From NCBI GenBank assembly GCA_025531455.1, contig JAMYHL010000052.1, positions 62,001 to 126,000 on the forward strand: a stretch of 64,000 nt of DNA, given 5' to 3'. The translations under genes and the position numbers were made by a program. This DNA is from Apiotrichum sp. Y4204. Its lineage: Eukaryota > Basidiomycota > Tremellomycetes > Trichosporonales > Trichosporonaceae. A model generated the notes under the pieces. It was given only the letters and a program-made list of their open reading frames with translations, did not search any database and was not told where the DNA came from. Of this stretch, positions 1 through 12,599 are shown piece after piece; within the stretch, counting starts at the first letter, position 1; each line of letters begins with the position of its first letter.

Positions 1-632
1 ATGCCACGGAGAACATGGGTCGCCTCAGCCTTGGCCCCAGCCTGACGACTACGGATGACATGGGAACTACCAACGGCCGTCACCACTCGGACCCCGTGTA
101 CCGTGCTCCCCGCACACCGCTTGTCAATGGCTGCTGCCCAGCACTCCCTGAGGAGCGTTCGATCAACCACGTCCTCGGTGGTGCTTCGCTTCTCTCTCGC
201 TCTCGCTCCGACCCCGCTTCGCCTCTGTCGCCCCGCAACCACCGCGGCATCCACCCGCGCCCGGCTCCTCGCGTTGACGGCCGCGAGGCTGACCTTACTT
301 CTCCTCCTCTCGCCCGCGTGCCCCTTCCCCCTGTCACCAAGCAGCGCAGCAGGACCGACACAAGCTCACTCCCTGCGCCCTCGGATGACCGCCGTGGCCG
401 CTCTCGCGAGCGCGTCAACCTCCGCCGCGGCGATGCCACGCCCGACCGCCCGGCCAAGATCCTCTACCACGAGGAGCGGGAGGTTGCTCCGACACGCGCT
501 AGCCGCAGCCGCGGACGTGCGTCGAGCAGCGATCGCCGCCATGACCGTCGATCCCGCTCCCGCGGCAACGAGATTGGCCTGGCGCTCAACCTCGGCGAAA
601 CTCGCGGCCGCGCGCAGCACGTCTACGCATAG
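1..632 (+). CDS. C-terminal part of an Arg/Ser-rich protein (5' partial)
   Basis: The frame is open from the first bases of the window to a TAG at 630-632, so this is the last exon of a gene starting upstream. The ATG at 15 is probably internal. The visible ~209 residues are low complexity: repeated RSRS, SRSRGR, DRRHDRRSRSRG and Pro/Ser patches, ending in GNEIGLALNLGETRGRAQHVYA-type sequence. No catalytic motif is visible. Frame 1 is also open across the region, but frame 3 is preferred because its RS-type composition resembles a disordered, possibly RNA-linked or phospho-regulated tail. I do not recognise the family. Confidence 0.6.
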   Translation, partial: ATENMGRLSLGPSLTTTDDMGTTNGRHHSDPVYRAPRTPLVNGCCPALPEERSINHVLGGASLLSRSRSDPASPLSPRNHRGIHPRPAPRVDGREADLTSPPLARVPLPPVTKQRSRTDTSSLPAPSDDRRGRSRERVNLRRGDATPDRPAKILYHEEREVAPTRASRSRGRASSSDRRHDRRSRSRGNEIGLALNLGETRGRAQHVYA

Positions 633-3600
633 CGAATTGCGCCCACGCAGATCCGCACCCATTCTCCGACACATCTTTCCAATATCATTCTCGCACCATC
701 GCTCATAGTTGTCTTTTCATCAATTGCCCGTATCGCATCGACACTCGCTGTCTCATCACCAAACCCAAAACGCACGTCACTGGCGTGCCCGCCGGAGGAG
801 AGAGGAGAGGAGGAGAGCCAGAGGAGGAAGCCAGCATCATTACGACTCACTGCATTCATGACATGTTTTCCATAGCCATAACATAGCCTCGCACCATATG
901 CACATCGCTCTGCATCAATCCAAATTTGCGTTCCCGTTGCGCGACCCCAGCTGGACGCTGTACGGCTATTGTGGACGCACTTGTGGACGCTATTGTCTAG
1001 CGTCCACCAACAGCATCTTCTGACAGGCACATGATCCCCCAGCCCACGAGATTGGGGCACCTTGGCTGATTTCTTTTTGTGCAGCTCACACCCTGAGGCG
1101 GCGAGAAGCGACATCCCGCACTCAAAGGGCGGTATCAAGGCATCCATGCGATTGAGTGACGGCTGAACAGCCTTGGCGCCGCACTATCCAGGACTACAAG
1201 CCACATCCGTAGCCGTGCAGCCAGCACAGGGCATAGCGAGCGAGCACCGCGGGATGCGAGAGCAAGACTGCACAGCCAGGCCGGCGCCGGATTGAGTACG
1301 CATTCATCCTTGCCGCTATCCCCGCTCGCGGGCCCCACAGGGGAATCTGTGGGGAAGATGAGGATAACAAGCACAAGCTCGCGGCTCGTGGACAATGGCA
1401 CAAACTGCAAACTATTGTATGAACGCAAGCACAGAAGGTAGCACAGAGGTAGAGGCAAACCGAGGCGCGATGCAAAGCACGGGCCGAAAGGAAGCATCAA
1501 AGCAAAGCGACACGCGGGTATTCCAAGCCCCCCACGCCCCCAAGTGTTGCAAGCTGTGAGAGCTTGCCAGGTGGATGCTGCCACATTCCACGTCCCGTGA
1601 CCCGATCACAGGCGGCGATCCGTGATCGTGGGATTTGCCGAATCGCGGAACGCGAATCGCGGATTGCGGAGGATTGTGGATTGCTGGGATGGCGGTCCGT
1701 GCGTGTGCGGAGGTTGATACAGTGAAGAAAAGGTTTTCATCCCGTCGTATCCGCGCATCTCACCTCACTTGATCGAATCCTCTTCGCTCGCTCCCCCACG
1801 TCCCCCACCTCCAATTGCCGAATGCCTGCCGCCTGCCGCCGGCGGCCTGCTGAGAAACAGAGGCGCAAGCCGCCGGCCAACCGCCAGGATGTGGGATGCA
1901 GATGGGCGTCCACCCTGGCACTCGCGAAGGACTTTTTTCTCGCTTGGCGCCCGGCGGCGCTCGCTCGCACCCACCGCCAATCACCCCTTCCTGACGGCGC
2001 TCGCGTCCTGCTCGCGGCTGCGCGGCTGACTTGTGCGCCGAGCACGCCACGGGCCACGCGCCACGGTCTTGGCACGCGAGATCGGGGAATACGCTGATCA
2101 CCACTGACTCGCGCGTAGGGGCCAATTGACGATCCTGACGCGTGCTGACCCGGTGCGAGCGCCGATCGGGGCTAGCGTGATCTGCATGTGCAAGCAACAC
2201 GTTCGTCGCTATTGTCATCCGTGAGATGCGTTTCGCTCGCGGGTCTCGGTCATGCAGATGTCTCGAAAAATTTTGCCAGTTAGCTCCTCCAGCTCTACAG
2301 ATATCCAGGATCCAGATCCCCCGATCGCTCACGATAGCGAACACATGCCCACTGCCCACCCCCCAGGAGCCATTAGTGCCGGCCCAGGGTCGGAAGTGAC
2401 GCGTCGCGCGCGCACAGGAAGATCTGCGCGCGGAATGCTGGAGAGGAGAAGATTCTCCAGCCGTCGCTTCTATGTTTGGTTCCCGTATCTCAACTTAGCA
2501 TCAGGTTCGCTCGTTGTATGTCCTAGTGGAGACAGTACAGTACTAGTAGTGTACTAACTCTTTCCCTGCTGGATATTTCTGATTTCTGATTCCCAACTGC
2601 GCCGACTGCCCAGCCGCACGCGTCGGCCCAGCAAGTGGGGATCGGGCGCTGCTGCCCAGGACGGCAAGTGGGGACGGAGCCGGTCACGCTACGCGAAATG
2701 CTATCCCGAGATAACGAAGCCCACAGCCGACGAGGCCAGAGAGTGCTAAACCGAGCCTCTGGCCGCCTAGCGCCCGGCATGCCCAGATTCCACTGCTAAT
2801 TCTGGCCTACGGCCCGAACATCGAGGGCGTCGGCGGCAGAGCAACCCCGCGCCACTTGTCTTTCCCGATTTGATGATCGGAAGTGTCTCCTACATGAGTG
2901 CTACGAGCGGCGTGGGCCTGGCGACAGCTGCGGCGATCAATAACTAATGCGATGCGTTGTTCTCGCAACGCGGACGCTGGCTAAGTCGACTGGGCAAGCC
3001 AACTGGCACCCAGTCATGCTCAGTGCAGCCCACAAAACGTTATTCAACTAGGAGGCCGACGTATCCGGAGGCGAATCGCAGGTGGGCTCTTGCTTGTCCC
3101 GGCTGGCTTTCTTCTCCATTCGACGGTTTTCTTATCCTTTCTTTATCGTTTTCTCATCCTTTTGATTATTCCTTCATCTTCCCCAATGGCCCCTCCTCTC
3201 CTCCCCACTTCCTGTTCTCCCAAGTGCCCCCTCCCCACCTGCGGGACAGTCCTACTCCGCTGGGCCACTGCTGAACACAACACGTTAATGTGGCACGGCA
3301 TGTGGCACCGTGCGGAATGTGGCACCCGCGGCTTTTGTCTTGTTTCTCGCGCGTGGGCACCAATCGCCCAAGGACGGGGAAACCAAGGGGACAAAGACAT
3401 GGAGACGTCTCGGCGTCCCAGAATCCGGGTTCCCGACGAGCGCGACGCGTCTGGCGATGGTGATGGGGCGTGCGCCTCACCTACTCGCAGAAGTGTCTTT
3501 CCTTCGAGAAGCCGCGTGGAAGTGACAGCAATGGTCGGTGCGGGCGGGGGAGTGTGAGTGGGATGAGTCAGCGCGCGGTGTGTGGGGTATTGAGTCTACC

Positions 3601-4762
3601 GAGCAGTCAATGGTGAGTAAACGTCAGTCCGTACTGCGTCCCTGGGTGGGTAAAGACCAATCCTGTGTCCAAGTCCGTGTCCGTCCGTGTCCTGTGCACT
3701 GTGTGTGGTCTCGCGCCCCCGCCCCGACCGAGTGTCACGCTCCGTGGGTCCAAGACCAGGTTCGTGTACTTGCAGAACGGCGGCCTTTGGGCAATCACCA
3801 TTCCTCGTCATCCGTACTGCGCTCGGTGTCGCGTCTCAAATAGTCTTTGTCTGACAACGATATTTCCTCACTGTTTCTCCATCCATACACTGCCGGGCGT
3901 GTCACGCATCACGTATCATGTCTCTCGCCTCGATCGCCTCTCATGTATCATCACGGCCTACGTCAGTTATTATGGTCCACAAAAGCAGGCGCAATCCTGC
4001 GGCCATCGCAGTGCCTGTCGGATGAAAACTGCCACATGCCACAAGTCTCTTGCAGCCGACAACTGACACGACAATCGTTCGATCCAACCTCGTTGAGCCA
4101 CGGAGACAACCCTGCCATAAGTCTCGCTACAGAGGGCGACGAACCCCGGTTCGTCTCCCGCGTCCATCCACATACCTCGCGAGCCCACGTACACCCACGT
4201 ATTGGCCCCCGCGGAATCTCACCGCGGTCGGCGCCTGGTACGGGGCCGCCGGGCCGCGGGGCCCACCGTCGCGCCACGCAATCGACGGCAGCGGCGGCAG
4301 AGCCGGCGGGATCTCAGCCACTTTCGATCATGGTCAGAAACTGTCAGTATTGGTCACCACTGCTATGCTCGCACCGTGGCGCCCGGCGAAGTACTCGGCC
4401 AAGTTCCCGGGACTGTCCAGGCGGTGAGCCAGATTACAGCCACTCCTCCATTCCGTCCAATGCCGCTTGCCGTGCTGATCCGGTGGCTCCGTGCCCCGCC
4501 GCGCGGCCACTGCACTCGCCGCCCCGCGTTACTCCCGTGCGCCCCGCATTGCGGCGACACATCCCACCGTCACACGCCGCACCCAATCATCGCTGGCCGG
4601 CACGCATCATACCTTGGTCTACAACAAATCAAACCGCGCCTGGGCGCTCACTCAGGCCAGAGGCGGCGCCACCGCCCGCATCACCCCGCTCCCTTCCTGG
4701 GAAGGGTGGTACCCTTATCCTCATCCAATCCTTTCTCATTACTCCGTCGGTTACCGTGCCAA
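633..4762. other. 4.1 kb gap between convergent genes, no gene recognised
   Basis: Only chance ORFs occur here; the longest is 317 codons at 3847-4800 (+), with composition unlike a real protein. No tRNA, rRNA or transposon hallmark was seen. The only patterned DNA is an imperfect GAATCGCGGA/GATTGCGGA cluster near 1638-1690. It must hold the 3' UTRs of the flanking convergent genes. The rest is unexplained. Confidence 0.5.
1638..1690. repeat. short imperfect tandem repeat
   Basis: CGAATCGCGGA occurs at 1639-1649 and again at 1653-1663. Decayed copies (ATTGCGGA, GGATTGTGGA, TTGCTGGGA) follow directly. It is a small local expansion in non-coding DNA. Confidence 0.6.
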
Positions 4763-7700
4763 TCAAACATCGACACGGATACGCTGTAGGAGCGGGATGA
4801 TCTGGGGTTAGCTTCGGATCCTGCGGCCAATGATGCGGCCCCGCGGAGACCCGCCGCACGTGCTCCGCCCCGGACACGGCCAGGGATGAGTGGAACATGT
4901 GTGGCGTAGTCCTGAGTACCGACATAGGGATCACGATCAAAATTCTGGGATTCAAAGTCAACTCACCCGGTCCCAGTCCTCCATTGCGCGTTGAAGCATC
5001 TCGACCTGGCCGTCGGCGTAGCGCCCGAGCATCTCCTTCATCTCCTGTTGCTTCTCAAGCTCGAACACGGCGTGTTCACGAAGCACCTCGTCGGAGAAAG
5101 CGTTTGATGTTTCGTGCGCCACCGTCACCGCGTCCTGGAGCTGCGAGGTTAGCGTCGTCTCATACATAGGGGATGCCAAGCAAAGCCAGCCAAGTAGCGT
5201 GTCTCCAAGTAGCCTCGCTGCTAAGCAGCTTATCCTACTCAAGCTCCCAGGCAAAATTTTGTGGATGCCCCACAAGAGAAATTGAGATTTTGAGTCAGGG
5301 AGTTCGAAACATGTTGAAGGATGGTAGCCGAGCCGCCTTTAACCGTCACAGGATATCCATTCTTATCGCGGCTCACACCTCGCACTCGACTTCAGGGCAG
5401 ACAATAGAGACCGATCACAAATGAGGATGCTGGTTGCTCTTGTAATGGCCTATACCTTCCCACCAACTGGCACAGATGAATGGGTACCTTGAATGGTGAA
5501 CGATCCTTGAGGGCAGGAGTTGGCATGCCGAGGCTGTTAAAACGATGACCATGTGAAGGCCCTGCCACTCGTTCACCAAGCGAGTAACCAATGTGGTGCA
5601 GTTTCAGGAGCTGAGGAAGACGTAGAAGTCATCGTCAGACAACCTAGACCCACCCCATGTGATCAAATGGCCAGTGCCGGTGAATGGCCTGGCGTCGCCT
5701 ACTGTCGCCCTTGACCTCACACCCACGAATCACCCAGAGCCAAACTACTCTGCCAAACCCACTCACTTCTTTGATCTTTCCATCAAGCTTGCGCATACGT
5801 TCCCGCCGAGTGTGGATATCGTCCGTGCCACGCAGCTTGTCGACCTGGTCACGGAGATATGTTCCAAGGCCGACAGGGCCGCCTACGTGGCCCGAGTTGA
5901 GCGCCGCCAGGCGGTCCCGTTCGCTGACAACCGCGGAGAGGTACGCGCTCAGCTCCTCAAAGTCGAGCTGTTTCTGGTCGCGCAGCTTTATGGTTGCGCG
6001 GTGCGCGGCGGAGTATGCAAGCAGGGAGCTGGATTGCTGGAGGAACGGCTCAACAGATGCCTGGTTCTGATGGGTCAGACTGATGAAGGGACGAAAGACC
6101 CACTTGATGCTTTAGGAGGGTGCTAAAGTCCAGCATCTTCTCCGCAAAGCGGTTGAGGGGCTCGGTGATGCCAGACTCGAGGTAGCCCAGGCCCTGGTAC
6201 GCGGCGGCCATATCCTGATAGTCGGCCGAGAGATCTGGCGTGAGTAGGACAGTACGCATCATCACCCACCATCAACGCGGCTCTTGCTCCTGGCTGTCAG
6301 ACGGTCAATCTGGCCCAGACCTTCCTCGAAGCGCTCAAGGCTCGCGTTCATATCAACAAATCGCTCATCCGGCTTGCGAACCCGGGAGAAGACATTGACG
6401 AGCGTGTCGGAAAGCGAGTCGATGATGCCAGTGTGCGATTCGGGCGGCGGGTTGGCCAGGTGCTTGTGCTTAGTGACATGCTGGGTATGAGCATGGCCTA
6501 AGGGTTTCAGTACACACCCATTCCTGCGACTGTGCAAAGTCGGCGAGCAGCTGGCTGCGCTGCAATGTGGGATGGTTGGCTATCCGCTCGAGGAATCGTT
6601 GCAAGCTAAAGGTTAGACAAATCATGACGGCCCAGGACGCCGGACGCACTCTAGACGACGCTTGTCGACAAACTCGGACGAGAACCGGTCGCCCTTGATG
6701 TACTCTGCTTGTCAGTCATGGAACGCCGATGGCCTCAACGATGTCAGAAGATCAAACGTCAACACCACATCCACACCGCTTATCCTCATGACCGTCGCTG
6801 TCCGTCCAAGTTGACAGCTATGCCCATGACCATGGACTTGAACTTGTCAAGCCCACCTCGACATACTCGTCCCCACTCAAACGAGCTCGTCCCATCCACC
6901 GTGATCGGTCCACGCAGTTCGATCCAGCCCATCCGGTTGGTTATCCGGACTCATTCGGGTTGTCCGGTCTCATGCGCTGTCGGTCCACCCATCCCCACTC
7001 ATTCTTCATCATGCCCGACGCGAGACTAAACGAAACACGCTGAGCATCGCCACGCGCAGCGGGACGTTCCAGCTCAAACGTCAAGGGTCCAGATTGCGCC
7101 GAGAGACATGATTATCGACACGTTTCCCTCCCGAGATTTCGAGATCCGAGTCAGCCACCTGTGACTCACCCAACCTGTGCTTGTCTGGGATCGGCGGGAT
7201 GATGCACGCCGGGAACGCCTTTGCCAGCTGGTCGTGGAGAAACAAGAAGTCCTGAAACCTGCGGCGCACAGTCACGGACTGCGAGTGGAACGTGGGGATC
7301 TGGGTCTTGGAGCGTTAGTGATGTCAATTGAGCATGTCAGAGTGAAAGAGGTTCCGGTCCAAAGCTGGGATCCGCATTCCGGCCAATAACGAAGCTCTCG
7401 ACATGGACAGCGGGATGCTGTGCGTCCGCATCCTAGGGTCCCAAGATGGTGAAGAGATAAACTCCCAGATTTGAACAAGTCCGCGCAAGTGCGGCAATAC
7501 CGCCCCCGGCCCATCTAATCGAGGCATCAAGACGACTGTTGGTATTATTGATGTCACGGTTGTTATGGTGCGCAGTCCCAGCATCGCCCTTGAACGCGGG
7601 ATCGACCATGGATCGCACACTCGGAAGATAGATCGGGGTGTGAAAGATGTACACAATCCGTTCTCTGTTTAAAAAACGTACCTTGGTCTGCACAGCATAG

Positions 7701-8029
7701 CTGACATACATGTCCTTTGATCCCTCGTGTTCCTTGACCGGGTCCTTGACTTGGATAGACATCTGCTTTCCGTCCCAGTCGTAGTTGTCTGGGTCCACCA
7801 CGCCGCGAGTCCCCTCTTCACCAGTTCCCGTCGTGTTACCTGCCGTCCCGCGAACAGTTGCGGTGCTGGCGGAACCTGACGCGTACTGGTCGTACGCCGG
7901 GGGCGAGGCGGCACTGATCTTGTCAAACCCGTCGTCGTCGTCTTCTGCCCCCACACCCGACATGTCGGCAAATCCCGTGCGCGGCGGCGCGTCGTCCCAT
8001 GATATCGAGTGGAAGCCGTCTTCGTCCAT
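4763..8029 (-). CDS. SNX4: Sorting nexin-4 (Snx4/Atg24), PX-BAR protein
   Basis: Exons (minus strand): 8029-7682, 7305-7170, 6704-6650, 6605-6518, 6480-6270, 6234-6104, 6066-5767, 5140-4967, 4801-4763; 493 aa. Residues ~100-225 form a PX domain: VRRRFQDF at 129-136, the PPIPDKHRL loop at 153-161 and GDRF at 166-169 are the PtdIns3P-binding elements. Residues ~230-490 form the coiled SNX-BAR region (NVFSRVRKPDERFVDM, RDQKQLDFEELSAYL, YADGQVEM, AMEDWDR), ending IIPLLQRIRVDV. Snx4 family proteins sort SNAREs from endosomes to the Golgi and act in selective autophagy. The start is the ATG at 8029, opening an acidic N-terminus (MDEDGFHSISWDD). Three introns are unusually long for this window (376, 465 and 626 nt). 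The acceptor of exon 2 is taken as AAG because it restores the family pattern TKTxxPxF; a CAG 6 nt downstream is also in frame. Confidence 0.93.
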
Positions 8030-8576
8030 TGCGAGAGGGTGGATTTGGATTGGAGGTGGTGGTTGTTGAGGAGATGTGTGGGAGCAGGTTACCGTTGATG
8101 ATGATGAGCTTTGGACAAGCAATGACGCGGTGCAGGGTGTGGCCACTAAAGCTTATGTAAAGAAGGGGAGTTGCTGGCACACATTATTCACTCCCTCGAC
8201 TAGTAGCGTGGAAAGTGCCTGAGTACGGATATTGACGGATATATTTGTCTACCACAAAGACCGACACAAAGACCGACACTGAGCGTGCCGATCCCGAGCG
8301 CCGAGCACCGAGCACCGAACCCCTTGCGCCCTGGCTCTACTGAATCCCGACTAGGAGTATTCAACATCTCGGCATACTCCTCTTGCGGACACTTTTGGTC
8401 CCCTTGAGATTGTGGAGCATGTACTGATGCACCGCGTAAAGCATCTGTGCATAGGAATCGCGCCAGTGCCGTGGTGGACGGGTTCCTGTTGGGCTCCCTG
8501 TCAATCCGGAGGACATGCATCAGGATACAGGGTGGGCTGGCATCTAGTTCTCCCTGCGTTCCGTGTTTCTAGGACT

Positions 8577-8609
8577 GATTTTGATTTTTGATTTTTGATT
8601 TTTGATTTT
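8577..8609. repeat. (GATTTTT)n microsatellite
   Basis: Five consecutive GATTTT(T) units start at 8577, 8583, 8590, 8597 and 8604. It is a simple T-rich repeat about 550 bp upstream of the SNX4 start codon. Confidence 0.85.
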
Positions 8610-11584
8610 GCTTTTTGCACTTGGTTTTGGATTTGACGCGCCTTGACTTGACACGACTCGCGCCAACCGTACACCAATGCATGGCAGAGCGCGCCTGTGT
8701 CTCTTCTGCATCAGGCAAGCCCCAGCAGCAACACGGTCGCGATTGGTAAGATCGGTATGAGCTTAATCGGCAGCGTCCAAGGCAGTGCGTGCCCGTTGCC
8801 GTCATGGCGCGGAACGCTGCGCCGGCCCGGCGGGCCCGCTGAGCCTGTTGTCGATGGGCGGAAATATATGCCGGAACAGTACGCCGTACGAAAAGGAGTA
8901 AGTACCCCGTGCCGGTGTCAACGCCGGAGTCGGAGCTGGACAAGGGTAAGGTTCACGGCGTGAGGCACATGGCAAGGACACTGTACCATTAGTACCCAGT
9001 AGTCATGCACTTCGCCAGTTGCGAGCTGTTGTGGAGCAGCAACGACGGTTAGTCGTCGCCCCTGAACGATATCCCGGGTGTACCGACTCTCTGGTGTCTT
9101 TCGGCGGCAACTTTGGTGGTCCTCATCGCAATGCTGTCACCACCTCTACTGTCCTCGGCTGTTGCGAGGCCGCCATGGCGCCGTAACCACGGTTCTGGGT
9201 GTGAGCTTATGTGCAGCTCGCACGCTATATGCATGAGACTCATGCTCGAAACCATCAACAAGCTATTACCACGCCATAGGCCCTTGCCCTCGCGTCCCTT
9301 CCTGTTTGTCATTCCACATCCCCAATCCAGCCACCATACAGGCTCTTCCGATCGAGCAAGGCTGTGGGTGCCTCGAGCCGGTTCCTCAATCGCTTGCGTC
9401 AAACCGGACAGGTTTACAGCAGACCGTACGGAGCTGATCGGGTGCCACGCGTCCCCGGGGGCCCGTCCTGGCCGCGGGAGGCGGCTGTGGTGAAGGGGAA
9501 GAGGTTTACACCTTGACGGGCTCGCCAGTCTTGTGAGCTGGCAGTAGAAGCGTGCGTGAATGCGGCAGAGGGTACAAGTCGGTGGAATCGGTTGTTTTCA
9601 AAGACCGCGAGACCAGGCTCGCTGCCAGCCCCTAGAGCCTGAAGAGCTGGTCGGAATCCTGCGTGCTCGAGTGCACGCGACGCGTCATGTGCCAGGTAGC
9701 TGTACAATATCCTGACATGCATGGCTTGTCGGGGAGTTGTTAGTACAGTAGTGTGGTAGGGGCAAGCTTGCGCCGGGCGGCATGGATGTAGTATCAGTAG
9801 GACGTATTCTGCCCATCTGCACGTCGGCGATTGAGATGTACCCAATGCACTGTGTGGCCAGCCATTGCGTTGATCTAACCAGAGTATTACAGTTCTCGGC
9901 CATAGGGCGCATGAGACAATCACATTCCATGGCGCCCCGATCGTCGACGCCCGCCGCGGTACCGCGGGGCGCCCAGTATGACTGAACGTCAGACGCGTGA
10001 ACGCCGATCATGTCGCAAATCCCGTATCAGCGGCCCTGGGGGCCTGGGACTTTGTGTGAGAGGGCGCTGCGCGCTGCGCACGGGGCTTGGGAAATTATGC
10101 AGGCTAGCAGGCAATCAGGCGCTTGAGAATGGACGCGGGGCGGTGGGCGTGTGGCGGCGCCACGCGCCATGCGCCACCGCGCCTAACGGAGGAGTGGACG
10201 CCAAGCGCCAGGATAGGCAGAGGGACGATCACAGGGAATAGGAGATCATCATGGGATCTGCGTGCACTGGCCGCCGGGCGCAGTCGTTCCTCCAGTTCGC
10301 ATTAATGGCCAACAGCAGGCAAGGAGGAAACACAAAAAATAGTGAGAGGCAGAAGAGCAATGTGGTTGGCCGGGTGCCGATCAAAGCTTGCGTGAGCCAA
10401 ACACCGCCCGGGACGTGCCGCCTGAGCCTCGGGCGCACGGGCCCCGGAAGCTGGCGGATTTGCATTCCAAGACCTCAGGAGTAAGGTCACAGCTAGCAGC
10501 TCGTCATGTCTTGAGGACTTGAGATGGCTTGATGGCCTCGGCGTGCGAAGGCATCAGTGGTGGCCTTGGGATCTGGGTGCTTGTAAAGTGTGAAGTGTGG
10601 TGCGTCATGTGGACACCCACAAACGCTTGCGCAGCAAGGAGCGATGCTGGCAAATCGTTGCAAGCATGCTGCGGAATCTGGGCAGAGAGCCGAACACTGT
10701 CCGGAGGTTTGGAGGTGAGAGGGGAGCCATGTCCATGCCCATCACTCACACTCACACTTGACGACAGGTACGCTCGCAAGTGTGTTGCACGCACATCGAA
10801 GAAGCCATCTGGTCACACCACAGCCCTTGCTGGCTCCAACCCCTGTTTGGCCCCTTCAGGATGGGTGACCGGCGGTGCGCTGCTAGCTCCACGGTGGGTC
10901 ATGTTTAGAAAACGACGGCTATCGACTCTGCGGCTGCAGCTGGCCGATTTGGGTTCGACTTTCGGCTGGCTCTCAATACCGGCTCGCTGTGGCGCGACAT
11001 GTTCGAAAGGGGGCAAGGGTTAGCAAGTGCCTGCCAGAGACGACATACGGAGGAGGAACCCCATGAGACATGAGGAGCCGCAAATATCGTAGACAGGGTA
11101 TCTCTGCTCACAAGGTGGTGTTGGGTACACAAGGGGTAGCACAGGGCTGCACGAACAGGAAATGCACGCAGTGCACATGACGATGCCTGGATCGTCCATA
11201 ACATGCACACCATCTCACCACGTCTTCATGTGATGTGATGATCTTGATGAATGTCACACGCCCTAATAGCCAGCCGCCAGAAGCCAAACACGCGTCACGG
11301 CCAACGTGCAGTGCTGGCATAGGGTGCAATCAATCAGGCTGCTATACACGCGACAGCACGCCGGTGCAGCAATCGGGCACTGGTATCACCGCCGTTGAAC
11401 TGCGCGTGTGCGCAGGTGTGCCCGGGTGCACTGTCCGGCCTGCTCCTGCATGCACGGCGGTATGGCGGTGACGTCTCGAATCTCGGACGCGTCAAGTGGC
11501 TCCACCGCATCTTTCAGTCAATCATGTTTTGTGTGCCTTCGGCATTGCCGCGACGAGCTTCATTGTCACCAGTGGGAGACTCAT

Positions 11585-11625
11585 CAGCGGTGCTCCCAGT
11601 GAGCTTAACAGCGATGCTCCCAGTG
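11585..11625. repeat. 17-nt direct repeat, 24-nt period
   Basis: CAGCGGTGCTCCCAGTG at 11585-11601 recurs with one change at 11609-11625. It is a local duplication in non-coding DNA. Confidence 0.6.
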
Positions 11626-12148
11626 GGCCTTTGGGTGTATCAAGCGAACATTGTTTTTAAGCCTAAACTGCTTCCGCATTATGCGTGAGTACTGTACACT
11701 GCCACAGCAACTTCCCGAAAGCAGGCGGTGCGGCCAGTGAGACGTGCCTCCTGTGAGCTGTGAGTCTGTGACCCTGTACACATGTACATCCTCTCCTGCA
11801 TGCCCGGGATCTCTAGGGCTGTGGACTGTATCTGCACAGTGCCATCATGCACACCCATTGAGCTGTCGGCGTTGCTTTCGTCCCGGCCGCTGGATCCAGA
11901 TGCTTCGGCCGCGACTACCCCTCTACCCTGCCGTCGTGTGCCTTGCCTTGTGACTATTCAGCTGAGCCCGGACTGGATGGGTGAACATGGGTGTGCGCCG
12001 CCGCTGCATTGCCTCCTGCTGCGGTGCATCAGCATAACCCCTTCTGTGGGATGGATCGGCGAGCACATCCGTTCACGTTGGCCAACGACAAGAGCGCGAT
12101 GGCTGTCCTGTTCTCGCAGTGTGATATCTACAGCCTCTGCACCCTGTC

Positions 12149-12174
12149 CGAATGGCACCTGCGAATGGCACCTG
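12149..12174. repeat. perfect 13-nt tandem duplication
   Basis: CGAATGGCACCTG occurs twice head to tail (12149-12161 and 12162-12174) in non-coding DNA. Confidence 0.7.
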
Positions 12175-12599
12175 GCACATATCCTCCTAAAGTGCCGGCT
12201 CAGCTGTGCCCTGCGGATCCTGGAGGTTGAGGGTTGTTGCACAATTCGCCCGGGCCGAGGTGAAGAAGCGGTAGAGAGACCCCGACAGGGGCACCGTGTC
12301 GCGATAGACTAATCATAATGTTGGATGCATCCTCTTCAGCTCACTGGCCACTGGATCACGAACACCTGATACTTGATACCTGCTATCCTGATGCATCATC
12401 CCCCCGGTCTGTGTCGGGTTGCTGTAATGGTACAGAGATGATTATGGTTCATGGCAGCACAGCAGAGCGAGGGTACGATAGGGTCCACAACGGCATGCTA
12501 CATGCTGATCACGCTGAACCACTTTTATTTTTATTTTATTGTAATTTATCAGTCTGGGTGGGTTTCGGCTTTTTTTTGCTGCACAGGGCGGGCGGCGGC

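Noticed and set aside
3847..4800. 317-codon plus-strand ORF
   Set aside because: Random composition, and its end overlaps the last exon of SNX4 on the opposite strand.
6705..7169. C/D-box snoRNA in SNX4 intron 2
   Set aside because: An ATGATGA C-box-like match on the minus strand near 7003-7009 has no D box at a suitable distance.
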